Shown piece by piece: positions 1-12,814 of a DNA stretch of 64,000 bases (its first letter is position 1; the number at the start of each line of letters is the position of its first letter). The position numbers were made by a program, and so were the translations under genes. Source of the DNA: Sternotherus odoratus (lineage: Eukaryota > Chordata > Testudines > Kinosternidae); NCBI GenBank assembly GCA_032164245.1, contig JAVMKO010000022.1, positions 14,569,845 through 14,633,844 on the forward strand, in the 5' to 3' direction. The notes below the pieces were generated by a model that saw only the letters and a program-made list of their open reading frames with translations, had not been told where the DNA came from and made no database searches.

Positions 1-2832
1 GTTCCATGCCCAGTGTCATGATCTAGAGACCGATACTTGTATGCCCACTCCATGCCAAGTAAGTTGCAGGAACCATATTTTATCTCTCCACAGCAGAAGT
101 GCCTGATGATATCCAGCACCAAAGGCATTTCCAGACTTTCCCAGGAGTGTAAGTGGGGTCATTCCTAGAAGCACAGAGGCCGCAGAATCCCAAGCTGCAC
201 TACAGGGTGGAACATGCCATTGTGGCTGACCTGATGTGAGAATTGTCTCTAATTGAGCCAAGAGGAAAGGGAGACTACTCCAAAGGGCAATGGAAAAAAG
301 AAAGTGACTAAATTCAAAGAGTATGCCTGAGTGCTGAGGAAGTTTACTAGACAGGTTTTAAGTTCCACATTTCTGTGGTCCTTCAAAAATGTGCCTAGGC
401 TGGAATGTGTAACGGGAGTACTCAGTGGTGAAATGTGCTGCATATTTTCTGTATTTCATTTTACTTACATAAAGGATGGTGGTGACTATAATATGGTGAG
501 AAACAACAATTCCATCAGAGAGGTCAGCATGATGGTTCAGCGCCTCGGGAATGAATAAGGGTTGCACTGCTTGACACAAGTCTTCTGATAGGTTCTGCAC
601 TCAAAGTCAGAGCTGTGCCTTCTTCTGGCATGACCCCTATCAGTAACTGAAGGAGCAGGCCATCAACACTAGCAGCCATTGCTCCTTCCATTGCCATTGA
701 CACTTTGGGGACTCATTACAGAACAATGACTGGAGGAGAGGTCCAGTAAACATGCCAGGTGGGGACAGAGGGGTCTCTCTTCTGGGCAGAGAAGTCATGG
801 TTCTAGGAGTAAGGCACCAGTGGTACTTTAGGCTGGAAAATGATGGAGATATAGTGAATTTTGTTTGTTCACTACACAAAGTATAACAAACTGTGATGTG
901 TGCAGATTGTACTTGGTGCTTGGTACCACTGGTGCTTGGTACCACATAACCACTTTCAGTTCATCAAAATTAAATGGTGCTCAGTTTTCTGTGCATCTTT
1001 CCTGTTAATGGGATAAATTGAGAAGAAGAGCTGTTAGAAAAGATGCATCCAAAGCTATTCCCATCCTAGTCACACAATATCCAACAGCATGTACAGAATG
1101 TTCTTCCAGAGGAAACATACATTCACTCCATAACATACAAACCTAAATATTTCTGGCAACTTGTAAAAATCGTTAAACTGGTAATGAGTTGGAATATAAA
1201 CCGCACATGATTTAAAAGCTGAAGTTGTGTGTCGGCAGTAACTGACATATATATGTCACACAGTATGTATGTGGCCTTGGCCAGAGATAGCTGCTGCTAA
1301 TTATTTCCATTGCTTTTGATTAGAAAAGTTCTTTTGCTTAAATGAAAAGTCTCTTTGTTTTTTCAGGTATGTTAGGAACAATAAAATAAGTGATGAAGAA
1401 AGGGAGAAGAGCAGCTTGTTGGCATGAATGGGAAAGGAGCTGTCTGCAACACAATCTCTCTATCAAGTGTGTGCATATAATGAAAGAGTTTGAGAGACCT
1501 GTCTGAGTGTGTAAAACAGTTTGGTTTCAGATATTCCAAGCAATGGGGCTTCCATCCTTCCCTATGAGAGATTATTCCACAGTCGATCAGATCATGCTGT
1601 CAGGACAATTTTTCTAATATTCACCTTGACTTTTCTCTTTCTTGATTTCCTCCTATTCTTCTTGGTTACATGTGAGACAGCACCCCTATCAATATGTGTC
1701 CCCCAAACCTCCCTAAAGTCACTTCTGAAAATTCCCCTGCTTTGCAAAGCCTGGAAAGAACAATGGTCACACAACACCACATGATCATCATCTCTTCTGT
1801 TCGTATTTGTGCCTTTAATATGTCTGGTCCTCAGGGCAAGGAGAAAAGTCTATTTGCAGTTTGGACATTTTACTCAATGTAATGTCTGTGCACAGTGATA
1901 TAGTTAAATAACTGCATGACTGAATAATCAAATAAGTAATAATAATAGGAAGCTTAGCTCAGGAACGTTTCCCATCAGCCAGGCAGGGCCCCTATCAGAA
2001 ACACATGCTGGCTGTTGAGAGTGGAGCTAAGCAGGTTAATGTTAAGCCCATGAGCCTTCCAAAACACAAAGTAAAATCCATTTTACATTCTTCAGCCCCT
2101 CACAAGGGAGCAAGGAAAGGTCAAGTACAACGAAGTTCCACTAGAGGGCACTTGTGCTGTATTTGTCCACCAGAGCCAGTGTGAATATAGTAGAGTAGTT
2201 AGTGACAGTTCAGAAGTGGAAGGCAGCTGCTGGAGTTTATGAATATTAGGTGAGCAACACAATCATTGCTCCCCCCACAGATCCCCAAGATACATTCTAA
2301 CTATAAATTCTGCTTGTTCTTAATAGGAGAGATTAGGAGGGAAAATACCTGAAATTTGTGCTTGGATTGAAATAAATAAATAGCCACCTGGCAACCGCAG
2401 CAGCCACAGAAGCTAGGAGCGTGCTATTAGATATGTTAACATTTTCTCATTTTAACTAGAACTACAAAGTCAAAGTGTTGAACTGGTCTGTGAGGTTTGC
2501 TCCCTGCAGAAGGGCTGATGTCCCAGCTCAGCCCAAATGGCTCAGGATAATATTCTCAAAGAAATTCTAGCACCTATTCACAGTACCTTGAACTTGTAGT
2601 TGATTAATAAATCCCAAATGGGGATGATAGCACAGCCTGCGCTCCTAGGCCACTCTACTGTGAGTGCTCAGACAACACAGAATATCAGGTTTGGGTAAAT
2701 GAAGGTTTGATATTGTTTGTCCAGTTCTGGTCCCCCACTGGTGAAGCCCACAAGCCTGTGCAAGCTGCCTGTGAGTTAGTGTTTTACAACTGATATTTTC
2801 ATAGTGCCTCAGATCTGCTGAGTTTTACACAC
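1..2832. other. Intergenic DNA, nothing recognised
   Basis: This AT-rich sequence has only short chance open frames (75-101 aa) on both strands. None shows a domain, splice-bounded exon or terminal repeat that I recognise. Confidence 0.6.
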
Positions 2833-3640
2833 TGTAGTGGGGCGATCACCCCATTCCGGCCCTGAAGGGGTTAAAACAGCCCTGGGAAAGGGCTGCCGAG
2901 GGGAACTAAAAGGGGAAGCTGAGTGAGGAAGCAGCCACAGCTGGGGCATGCCCCAATCAGGCCACAGCTGTCCCTGATAAAAGGGCTGTGAGCCAGGAGC
3001 TAAGGAAGTCTGTCTCTAGCATTGGAGGGAGAAGGACCTGGTTCTCTGGGAGCTCAGCATACCAATCAAGACAGAGCAGTGCTAGGGAAAGGGTGTCAGA
3101 GTTGAGGTGTTCTAGCCTAGCACCTCTGCAGACCTGGAGCGTTGCCTAAAGAAGGAATGGAGGGTGCAGGGGTGTAGTGTGGGCTGGGCAGAAGCAGCAG
3201 GGCCAAAACCCACTTGCCAGTAGGGTGGCCAGCTGTCCCAATTTTAAAGGGACAGTCCTGATTTTGGGGTCTTTTTCTTATATCCGGTCCTATTACCTCT
3301 TGTCCCAATTTTTCACCTTTGAGTGTGTGGCTCCCCTCCTTGCCAGTGATGAGGGTTTAGAGATGGCAATCTGCCCCAGTGAGTGGGGATCAGATGCTGA
3401 CTGCCAGTAGCCACTGAGGCAAGATAAGGATAGAGGGTTGGGGGTTCCCCTGGGAGGGGTGACCCAGAGCGTGAGGATACTGCTGGGGTCAGACCTTCAG
3501 GGCAAAGGGCACTGGGGGCCAGTGGCAGGTGAGACACTAGCAGCAGAGGGTGCCCCAGAGTGGGAGATGAGCTCATTACTGACCCAGCAGGAGGCGTCTG
3601 CACCGGTGAGTCATTGCGTTGCTACACACAACGGACAGAA
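2833..3640 (+). repeat. GC-rich interspersed repeat, retroelement-like, unclassified
   Basis: The block begins TGTAGTGGGGCGATCACCCC and runs to about 'caccggtgagtcattgcgtt'. I recognise it as a common turtle repeat with an LTR-like feel, but the class is uncertain. It is interrupted by the hAT MITE at 3221-3338, across which the host text resumes. Open frames of 76-96 aa inside have no recognisable domain. Confidence 0.55.
3221..3338 (+). mobile_element. Short hAT MITE, TAGGGTGACC family, nested
   Basis: This 118-bp element starts TAGGGTGGCCAGCTGTCCCA and ends in degenerate GTGTGGCTCCCCTC. It is flanked by a perfect 8-bp duplication CTTGCCAG (3213-3220 and 3339-3346). It carries the family core 'gggacagtcctgatttt' and 'tttttcttatat'. 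It sits inside the GC-rich repeat block 2833-3640. Confidence 0.8.
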
Positions 3641-3673
3641 TTCCTACCCTGACGTGCTTTCAGTCTGAGACAA

Positions 3674-3920
3674 AGTATTGCCAACCCCAGCTGATCAAAA
3701 TACATGAGACAAACCCTGAAAAATCATGAGATTGGCTTAAAAATTGAGACTTTACAAATTACTTTTGGTTTCTTTGTATTTGCCTTTTGTTTTGTGAATT
3801 CTTAGAGTTCACTCAGGTCATGTTTTGAAGCTTTTCTCTGCAACCATGAAGGCTAGAAACTTCCTAAAAAGGGAAGTCACATGTAATCAGAGAATGCCAA
3901 GAGTTGGAGCTCTAAGAAAA
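3674..3920 (+). repeat. Unclassified interspersed repeat, copy 1
   Basis: The segment 'agtattgccaaccccagctg' ... 'aaaaatcatgagattggctt' ... 'aaggctagaaacttcc' ... 'agctctaagaaaac' matches in order, with gaps, the segment at 17155-17405. It shows no coding signal. The class is unknown to me. Confidence 0.6.
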
Positions 3921-3925
3921 CAGCA

Positions 3926-6719
3926 AATACCTCCAGACTCTACAGATAGGGAGAACATGTGTGGTACCAAAGAATTCTGCTTCTACTTTCTGTTGAGGGC
4001 TATACAGTGTCTTCTCCCCTCTGACTCTGAGGCCAGGTTAAGTGAACTCTGTATTTATCTTCTTTTCTCTGATTTGAACCTGTTCACTCCCTGGAGCTGT
4101 GTGCCGTGAAGGGCTGTGCAGACTGTATTTCCCTCCTCGCAGGCATCAAGGCCTCCGCAGCTCTACTGAATGTTGGCACGCAGGCCCCATCCCTCAGGGG
4201 CTGGAATCTTGGAGCAGAGCTCCACAGCAAAGTGGCTGCCTGGCATTTTTCCTCTGCTTCTTTGTAGAATGTGTTGTTAGTGGATGGCTAATTCCAGATG
4301 TTGTTGCACTGCACAACTGAAAATTAATTTCAAACAGACAATATTAATATATTTGTAAAAGAATTTTTTCTTGAGAATAGGCAGAAGTCTAAAGCAGCCA
4401 ATATCTGACTAGCTGAATTTCAGACAATGCTGTCCTTGTTCTGATAACAGACACACACTCTTATTTCTCCTAATTCAGGACATCTTTGTTTACACTTGCA
4501 AAATTATTAAAAATGTTGTAAATTACAGTGAATTACTGGGTTATTTTTAGTGAGTTTGGGGCCTTGACATTTAACAGTTGACCACTTGGCCTACTGATTC
4601 CCCCCCCTCCCCCCGGGGGGGAGTATCCCTATTCCTACTCCAGCTACCACCCTGTGTCTCTTTCTCTCTCCATTCAAACCAAGCTTTGTAAGCAAGAGGC
4701 CTAACCCCATTTTCTCCCCGTCCTTTAATTCTGGCCTGGATCTGTTGCAGTGGGGCCTCCTTCTGGTCTTCCTCACTCAGGATAATAAACCTGCAACTTG
4801 CCAATTCTAAGGCATCTTCATCCATCTTGATTGTCAGCTTACTTTCTCAATTTTTCTTTCTGCCCTGGTCTTTCATGGTTCTACCTCTACCGCTGCTCTT
4901 TTAACATTTCTATAATGTTACCTCCTGCTCCCTTTCCCCTGCACTTCAAAATATTTCCCTGGCTGACCAAATTCATTTCTATGGCTTCTATTGGCAACTC
5001 TCTGGACTAGTCAATTCTTTGTCCATTTTTGCAGGTTGCCAAGATGGCTGTACATTTATTATTATTATTATTATTTATTAATTATTTGCCCCCCTATGAA
5101 TTGGGCCTGTGACCCATCATCTCCTTCCATAGACAGCCTTCAGATAGTAACAACTCAATCCCTTGTGACCCTTGCTAGCTTTGAACTAATGACTTTGGCT
5201 GTAAGGAGCTTTCACCTCTTCCAGGGTGGCTCTGTTCTTACCCTTTAACCTATCTAGGCACCTATATTTCCCCCCCCCATCACCACAGAATCTGAGAAAA
5301 TCAGACACTAATAAATTTATGCTCACAGATAGATGCCTGGGAGGTAGGGAAATATCTCCATTCTAGAAATGAGAAGTTGAGATACAGAGAGTGATTTTCA
5401 AGGAATGTGGGAAATTAACCCAGGTCTGTGAAGACCCACTCCATGTCTCACCCACAAGATGACTGTTCCATCTTGTGGTGGTGTATTAATGGAAGCACTG
5501 ACTGATACAACTTCATCACATTTCACGGGGTCATATGCTGGTCTCAGTAAGTTCCACAATTCTGAAATGCCAGGCTGCTCATCTTGAATTTCCATGTGCT
5601 TTTCCTTGGTTAGGAATTCATCATGGATTGTAACAGATCTGGAACTTGTACGGAAGACATGGATTTTACTTGCATATTCTGCTCTAGAAATTGATTAGCT
5701 AAATTTATTAGCAAGTTAACATTGCCTACTATGGTGAAATCTGGTTTGGGCTTTTAGTAAGGAAATGGCATATAGAAGAGACTTTTGTGCTGCTCTGGAC
5801 AGTGAAAAATAACTTATTCAGAAAACAAACTTTGAACACGCTCATCTGAGGGTTCTATTGCTCTGTGAGTGCCAGTAATAGCTGGAATCAGTTCAGCCTA
5901 GTAAGTTGCATCCTGAGGTCACACAGAATACATTCTTTCTGCAGCGAACTGCCTATCTAAAATGTAAATAACCCAGGTTCTGACTCTGTTTTGCAAATCT
6001 TCAGATCCCTGGGTTTCAGATTTCTATCTCACCAGGGAACTCTACCCCTCTGATTGAGGAAGGCAGAATTTGGTACAGATGCTTTGAACTAATAAAATCT
6101 TATAAAGTATTGCCACAGAGCACCAGAGAAAAGCTCCTGGGTCCTCCTTTCTCACAAACATGAAAACAGCAGGTATAACATTTCAAACACATATCGGGGA
6201 AACACCCATTTTCACAGAGTTGGGAAGTGCAGTTCAGGGAGTCAATATTCATCATATGGTGAATCTGCACAGCCCTACAATAAAATAGACAGTGTGTCCT
6301 AGCCATAATACCTGGCACAGCAGGATGCCCAGAGAGCCCACTACCCTGCACAGCAATAATACCCTACCTGTAGATGGACCACACATGGCCCTTTCCCGGG
6401 AGCTGGGGCAGCATGGGCTGATGTGCTCTTACTGTTGACCCCTACTGAACAGTGACAGGAGGCGGTGTGATCAAGCTAAGTCCGTTCTCTAATGCAAGTC
6501 TGAACCCTCTGCTGTCGCGTCCTTCCTTGTTGTCTCTCCCCTGGGCCTGAATCCTTGTCCAAGTCTTACCTCTCCTTTCTCTCCATCTTTCTCCCAGGAT
6601 GGATGAGTCCCACTCAGATAATTGGGACTATGTGTGTTAGATCTTAGACTGGATGCTCTCTGGGTCGGGGAGGTGTCTTGGGCTGCTGCAAACACTCCTG
6701 CCCATCACCCCTCTGCCTC
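3926..6719. other. Intergenic DNA with low-complexity patches
   Basis: Apart from the possible MIR at 5285-5460, I see a C/G palindrome of about 22 bases at 4601-4622, a (TTA)n tract at about 5056-5076 and a C-run at about 5270. No gene is visible; the 80-odd-residue frames lack domains. Confidence 0.55.
5285..5460 (+). repeat. Possible MIR-like SINE remnant
   Basis: 'ctccattctagaaatgagaa' followed by 'gagatacagagagtgatttt' and 'aacccaggtctgtgaagacc' has the order of the central and 3' part of MIR, with heavy decay. Confidence 0.45.
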
Positions 6720-7035
6720 TGTGGAAGTCACAGTCCCACCACTGTCCCCTCACAGCCTGGGGGGGGGCCTCCTCTGGGGCAGTCACAATCCTACCACCAT
6801 CCCATCACAGCCCGGGGGGGGGGGGGCGGGGAGAGCTCCTCTGGGGCAGTCGCAATCCCACCACCGTCCCATCACAGCCCGGGGGGGGGGGGGGCGGGGA
6901 GAGCTCCTCTGGGGCAGTCACAATCCCACCACCGTCCCATCATGGCTGGTGTGTTTGGGGGAGGTTGCTTTTGGGCAGTCACAATCCAGCCACCATTCCC
7001 CACAGTTGGGGGTGGAGGGTGCAGTCACAATCCAC
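6720..7035 (+). repeat. Minisatellite, roughly six units of 46-68 bp with G-runs
   Basis: The word 'cagtcacaatccnaccacc' recurs starting at about 6726, 6780, 6847, 6915, 6976 and 7022. Spacings are 54, 67, 68, 61 and 46. The middle units carry runs of up to 14 G. All three plus-strand frames are open across it (191, 188 and 135 aa), which is a tandem-repeat effect. Confidence 0.85.
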
Positions 7036-7512
7036 TCATTGTGCTCAGAGTCTCCTCGGAGCTGGGGGTTACCCTGCATCATTGACAATTGCTCAGTCTC
7101 TAACTATAGCACGTGCACACCACAGATGTATGTTTCCTTTCACTGCTGCTCCTGTTTGTGGTGTTTCTCCTCCTTTCTCTTCCTGGCATCTGTATAATTG
7201 CCCACATCTCCAGATCTAGTGCAATGTCTCTTCTACCTTGTCTTTTAAATTGAGTCTTTACTGTGCCTGACTCAGGGTGTTATAATAGTCTCTTCATCTG
7301 TCATCCTAATAAAACAAATCTAGTAAAACATTTTTAAATGTTCCAGAAATCCAGTCTGGGATTGGAATCCATCTAAAAATAGATGGTGTTAAACTAGCCC
7401 AAGGGAGACTCTTGAGATCTGATTCTTCTCTCCCCAGGTCTTAGTGAAGGTGACAATGCTGTTTCAGATTGGCACTTGCTTGTTAGTATGTTTCTTTCCT
7501 ATTATCATCATT

Positions 7513-7639
7513 TAAGATGACCAGATAGCAAGTGTGAAAAATCGGGATGGGGGTCAGGCAGGGGGAATAGGTGCCAAGCTAAGAAAAAGCTCAAAAAATC
7601 AGGACTGTCCCTATAAAATCAGGACATCTGGTCACCCTA
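7513..7639 (-). mobile_element. Short hAT MITE, TAGGGTGACC family
   Basis: This 127-bp copy in reverse orientation has TAAGATGACCAGATAGCAAG on the left and CATCTGGTCACCCTA on the right. The 8-bp flanks TCATCATT and TCACCATT differ at one position. Confidence 0.8.
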
Positions 7640-8490
7640 TCACCATTTCACACTAATTACTACCTTCACTTATTTCCTATGGAGAGCTAACAACAGTGAC
7701 TGATATTCCCATTAACAGTAGTGACTGGCTGAGCCCTGCTATTACGAACTCTCAGTACTTCTTTTCAAAACCCCTATTTATATTGTACCTCAACTGTAAT
7801 TCATGCTGGGTCCAGGAGGTCCCAGCCAAGGTGTGTGATGTGCATGTCTGAACATTGCTTTAGACATTTTTACGTTATGAGTGGCTGAAACCAGAGCACA
7901 GTATTTGCCTCAGGGTGGTTTTGGAGTTGATATGACTCAAAACTGACTTCACTTTAAAAAATGGAAATTTGGCAAGTAATGAATCCACAATGTAGTGAAA
8001 AAATATTAAAATGTGAAATACCAAGACACTAAACTCTGAAAAGTGACTATCCTGCAATGATATGTCATCAGTGTTTTTATTATGTATAAAGTGGGAAAGA
8101 GCTGGGAAAACCCTTCAGGCCGCAGAGGTTGGTAAATTGACTAGGGTCAGATGAGTTTAGGATGAGATTAATTATTATCCAGGGAGAACATAAAAATGAG
8201 GAAAATAAGAGAAATCATCCAAACCACAGCTCAGTTACACAGCAGGGAGAGCCTAGTAGGAGCTGAGGCTGATCAGTGTGGGACAGATCAAGGATAGGAA
8301 ATGCTTAGCACATTGCAAGATGAAAGTGCAAGTAGAAGGCGGGCATGGCTCAGTACAGACACTTGATGGAGAAGCAGAAGAACTGGCCAGCAGTAAGACC
8401 ATGTACACAAACCCACAAGAACTTTGCAAGGCTGAGCTCTGCCACCTGGGAGACTAGACAGGGTGACCATTTTCTTGCTAGTACCATATA

Positions 8491-9594
8491 TAGGATGACC
8501 AGACGTCCCGATTTTATTGGGACAGTCCCGATTTTTAGGCATTTGTCCTGCGTTCTGACCATATTTTGGTCGGGACGCCCTTTTGTCCCGATTTTGGGAC
8601 CGTCGGAAGAGCCCGGCACCGGAGGAGAGCTGCTGCTGCCTGCTTGCAGCCAGTGCTGGCTGGCAGAGGAAGGCGGGGTGGCAGAGAGCTCTCTCCCCTC
8701 TTGCAGAGTCAGGGGAAGGTGGACTGCATCCCCCAGCTGGATAGCTCTCTGACGCCTGGGGCATGCTGCAGGGGTGGGGGCCCCGCATGCAGCCAGTGCC
8801 AGGGCAGAGCGCCCCGCCTCGCAACCTGGCTCCGGCTGCTCCTCCCCCTGCATCTCCCCCATGGGTCCCCCCGGCCTCCTCTTGCTGCCCCCTTACACCT
8901 TCCACGGACAGGGGCAGTCAGAAGCCTCCCTTCTCTTCCCTGCAGCAACATGCTGCCTCCCTGCAGCAACTGCCACCACAGGGTCCTAGTGCCTGCCATC
9001 TTCCACTGTCAGTGACCGGGATGAGTGAGTCTGCTGCTGGGGGAGCAGGAAAGGGGCCCCCTGCCCCAGAGCTTGCTGCTGCTGGCAGGGAAAGGGCTGG
9101 GGGGGAGTCCTCCTCTCTGGCCCCAGTCCCAGAGCAGCCTGCCTGCACCCATCCCAAACTCATCCCCAGCCCTGCCCCACCCCAGAGCCCACACCCCAGC
9201 CAGAGCTTCATCACCACCACCGCACCCCAACCCTCTACTCAGGCCCTGAGCCACTCCAGCACCCCAAGCCCCTCATCTCCAGCCCGAGCCCTCCCCCCAC
9301 ATCCCAACCCTCTGCCCTAGCCCTGAGCCCCTCCAATGCCACAACCACCTTATCCCCAGTCCCAGCCAGAGCCCTCTCCATACCCCAACCCTCTGCCCCA
9401 TGCTACATTACATTATCCAATATTCATTAAAAAAATTTTTAATAAGCAATGCTCCAGGAAAAGGGGAGGGGGGTGCAAGGTAAACTTTTTGCCTAGGGTG
9501 CCAAAATATCCTTGCGCACCCCCCCCATTGTTCCTCCCTCCCCCCCCCCACCCAATCTGTCCTGATATTTTGCTCTTGCGATCTGGTCACCCTA
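8491..9594 (+). mobile_element. Long non-autonomous hAT element, TAGGGTGACC family (1.1 kb)
   Basis: Termini are TAGGATGACCAGA on the left and TCTGGTCACCCTA on the right, flanked by a perfect 8-bp duplication ACCATATA at 8483-8490 and 9595-9602. The 8-bp duplication and short inverted repeats indicate a hAT element. The interior is GC-rich and then strongly C-rich (8600-9400). Several overlapping open frames there (up to 205 aa) show no transposase motifs and follow base composition. A further AGGGTGACCA fragment lies just outside at about 8459. Confidence 0.85.
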
Positions 9595-10086
9595 ACCATA
9601 TAACAAGACTAAATACAGAGAGGAACAAGACACAAAGGGCATCAGCCACTGCAGGAAATCAAGCTGTGATAAAGAATGGGAGGATTTTTAGCCACTGTTT
9701 CCCCAGAGGATTGTTTATGCGTTTGGTCCCTTATGTTAAAAGCGGGGGGTGTCCAACTAAATAATTGTAATTCACATCTGACTGAGCTCTTAAAAATGAC
9801 CCGGTACTTCCTGAATGTAGTAGCCAGTCTACTCCTTGGCATAATGGCAAGAGACTACATACTACTTGTCCCTGGCCTACCTTGAGGACCCATAACTCAA
9901 TGGATTGAGTTTGACTCTTATTGATTATATATAAAGCCCTTAGAGATACAGGCCTGAGGAATTGAGAGAGTTTTAAAAACCGGGATTGTACTTGAGTTAC
10001 CAGCTCTGTTTGTTCGTTCCTCACAGGCTTCTGAGGTCACCTGTGTTATCTTACATCCTGAGGTTTCATCTATGTTAAATGGGAGC

Positions 10087-10206
10087 TCAAGTGACCAGAT
10101 AGCAAGTGTGGAAAAATTAGGACACTTTTTTTTTTGAGGGTGGGGATATAATTGTGTATATATAAGACAAAGCCCCTAATATTGGAACATCTGGTCACTC
10201 TTAAAA
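10087..10206 (-). mobile_element. Short hAT MITE, TAGGGTGACC family (degenerate)
   Basis: This reverse copy reads TCAAGTGACCAGATAGCAAG at the left and CATCTGGTCACTCTT at the right, with an internal T-run. Flanks ATGGGAGC and TTGGGAGC match at 7 of 8 if the right end is placed at 10206, four bases beyond the expected terminus. Confidence 0.7.
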
Positions 10207-10896
10207 TTGGGAGCAAGGTTGTGGGATGCCCTCCTGGAGGATGCCTCACAGAGTGGCTCCCTGACGGGTCTTCAGAACTCAGTGCACAATGCTTCAGTCT
10301 CTGCTGGCCTTCTGTTTGGGATATATTATTGTTTTGTCCTGTTGGCTGCTTTCTCTAGCTGTGGAACGTGGTTTGGTTTTATTCTGGGTTATTTTGTACA
10401 AAATCCTAGATACTGTAATGGAGAGGGGAACTTTATAAATTGAGAATAAAACAAACAACTAATGCTGCCTGTGGGATTATTTTCCTTGAAAAACAGGCCC
10501 TGCCACACCACCGTTGTCATCTATTCTGAGTAAAACTGGGAGTGAAACTGGTTCATATAATCTTTCCTACTAATGTCCCACAAAGAAAACTGTATGAGGA
10601 ATTTCTCTACATCTTCCCTATACCTCCTCATATGCATTCCATATAGTCAATCTTTGGGTCACTTAGCTTTACATTTAACGTTTTTTTTCCTATGGACATT
10701 CTAAGTAGGTGATGGAAGGCAGATTTCACCATTATTATATGTGCTGATCTTTGCTGATAGAAATGGGTGTTCACTGTAGATTTCAGTCGTATTGATTTCT
10801 CCCACTGAATATTCCCAGTTTTTTATGCAAATTACTTGAAATTATTTTGCAAATTTCACGTCTGAAATGTGGAAATATTCTGCTATGGATCTAGAT

Positions 10897-11086
10897 CGGG
10901 GTCTCCAAACTATGGCATGGGGGCCGGATCCGGCCTGTGATGTCAATTTGTTCGGCCCCAGGCCCCAGCTAAGCAGAGGGGGTTGCGGCAGGGATCAGAG
11001 GAACAAGGGGGGGAGGCATGGCAGTGGCCCGTGAAGCCCCTTCAAAAATCTAATATGGCCCTTGTCTCAAAGTTTGGAGACCCCTG
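10897..11086 (+). mobile_element. hAT MITE (GGGGTCTCCAAAC type)
   Basis: This 190-bp element has inverted ends CGGGGTCTCCAAACT and AGTTTGGAGACCCCTG. A perfect 8-bp target duplication ATCTAGAT lies at 10889-10896 and 11087-11094. No coding potential is seen. Confidence 0.85.
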
Positions 11087-11099
11087 ATCTAGATGACCT

Positions 11100-12800
11100 G
11101 CAAAAGTTTTTTTCAATTACAACTAAGCACTTAAAAGGATATGCAGACAGGTAACTGCTTATAAGAAATAAACATAGGGTCAGGGTGGCCAAATGTCTCA
11201 TCATAAAAACTAAACAAGCAAAGGCTGGATGAACTGTAGCAACAGATAAAAGAAAGAAAGTAGGAGAAAGTTTTCGATGTCAGTTTGGATCAGGGTTTCC
11301 CATGAACTCATTGGAATGCTCAGTAACAAGATAGCTAACTACTTTAGAATCTACTGCGGTGGTTCTTGAGTCTCAGCTGAATCTCCATCATTGCATTTAA
11401 CAGGATTTCCACTGTTTCCAAACATCTCCCAGGAGGGAGTTATTTCACTGACTTCCTCTCAACACCACTGCGTTCTCATGAAGTAAGCAGACATGTCATG
11501 CAATTCCTAACAATCAGAGACCTACGAGCAGCTACTCAGAGAAAGAGAATTGATCAGAATACTTCACTTGTGCTTAAATGTCTCTCTAGTCAGGCAAAGC
11601 AAACATCTGGCTTCTTTTCTGAATACGTGGGAACTGGGGTTGGGAGACGAGAGCCAGAGTGCAAAGATTAAATAACTGGGCATGTCTATGCAAATAAATG
11701 GTTTTCTTCTAATGACATAAAACAGTTTTCCTAAGTCAGAATGGGTTTTGGAAATCAGAATTTTACATATAGTTCCCAGGAATAGTTTGGAAATGTTCAA
11801 TGCACTAAGCAAATAAACAGGTGCTATATATAGATGGATTGTGGCATTAATAGCTATTATAGTAGGATCCTGAGGCCTGATCTAGGACCAACTGAAATTA
11901 ATGTGTAAGTCTTGTTAACTTCAGTGATATAGGATCAGGGCCCTTAAATTAGATGCACTGTAGGGTAGAGACTATGTCTTTGCATATGTTTGTGCAGTGC
12001 CCAACACATCAGACACGAGTTCTGATTGACTCTGGGTATTACATTAACATAAATATTAATCATGTTAAGATTAGAAAAGTTAGGAAATGAGGAGGGCAAT
12101 TGGGGAAGATAATGCACATTTTTACATGGTAGGCTAGTTCAAGACAAACCTCTGAAAGTAATATACATCCACCTTCATCATAAAATAATGTTATAATTCT
12201 CTATCTCTGAGTCTGTGCATTTTTAAGTGATCTCCAATTATTGACACATTTGAGACCTGCTTTCCTATCAAATTAAAATGCTTGGCTGTGAAAGACTGTA
12301 TGAACTATACTATCAAATTAAAAAATACGTGATGCCATTATCTTTGTATTGAGATGTTTTACTATTTTCAATCTATTTGAGATATGTCCGTACAATAACA
12401 ATAATTTACAAATCTTCTGCTTAAATAGAAAGTTCCACCAAAGAATGGCCCCCTGCTGCTACACAGGATAAAGTGAAGGAGATTCTGATGCTATGACAAT
12501 CTCCTATTAAATGACTTTATTTTAAAAATTAAAGGCCATACAGATCACTGGTTTATTGGAGCGAGATTAGTGCAACAGAGCAGTTACTCATTGTATCACT
12601 GTTGGTCTGTGTTCTGACTGTCTTAGAGAAGAGACTATTTCCAGACTAAATCTTGCTGCTCTCTCTAAAGACGCATTCTCAAGTTTTTCGGTGGTGGATT
12701 CAGGCCTCTGCCCGATAGTGATGCAGGATCCATCTTTCCGATCAAGTATTTGCTGAGGAGGATTTCATTATACTGGGCTGGGGAGAGACAGGGAGAGGCC
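11100..12800. other. Intergenic DNA, mostly featureless
   Basis: Only the old repeat tail at 11945-12045 is recognised. No coding exon is visible. Confidence 0.5.
11945..12045 (+). repeat. Old interspersed repeat tail, class unknown
   Basis: 'gggtagagactatgtctttg' followed by 'tgtgcagtgcccaacacatc' resembles a frequent reptile and bird repeat tail ('tgtgcagcgcctagcacaatgg'). It is degraded. Confidence 0.45.
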
Positions 12801-12814
12801 AGTGCAGAACTAAC

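Noticed and set aside
6622..7219. Three plus-strand frames of 135-191 aa
   Set aside because: They are read-throughs of a minisatellite with G-runs; all three frames being open is a repeat effect.
8288..9320. Overlapping open frames of 135-205 aa on both strands
   Set aside because: They lie inside the 8491-9594 hAT element or its flank, occupy several frames at once, are dominated by P, S, G and A from C-rich sequence, and show no domain.
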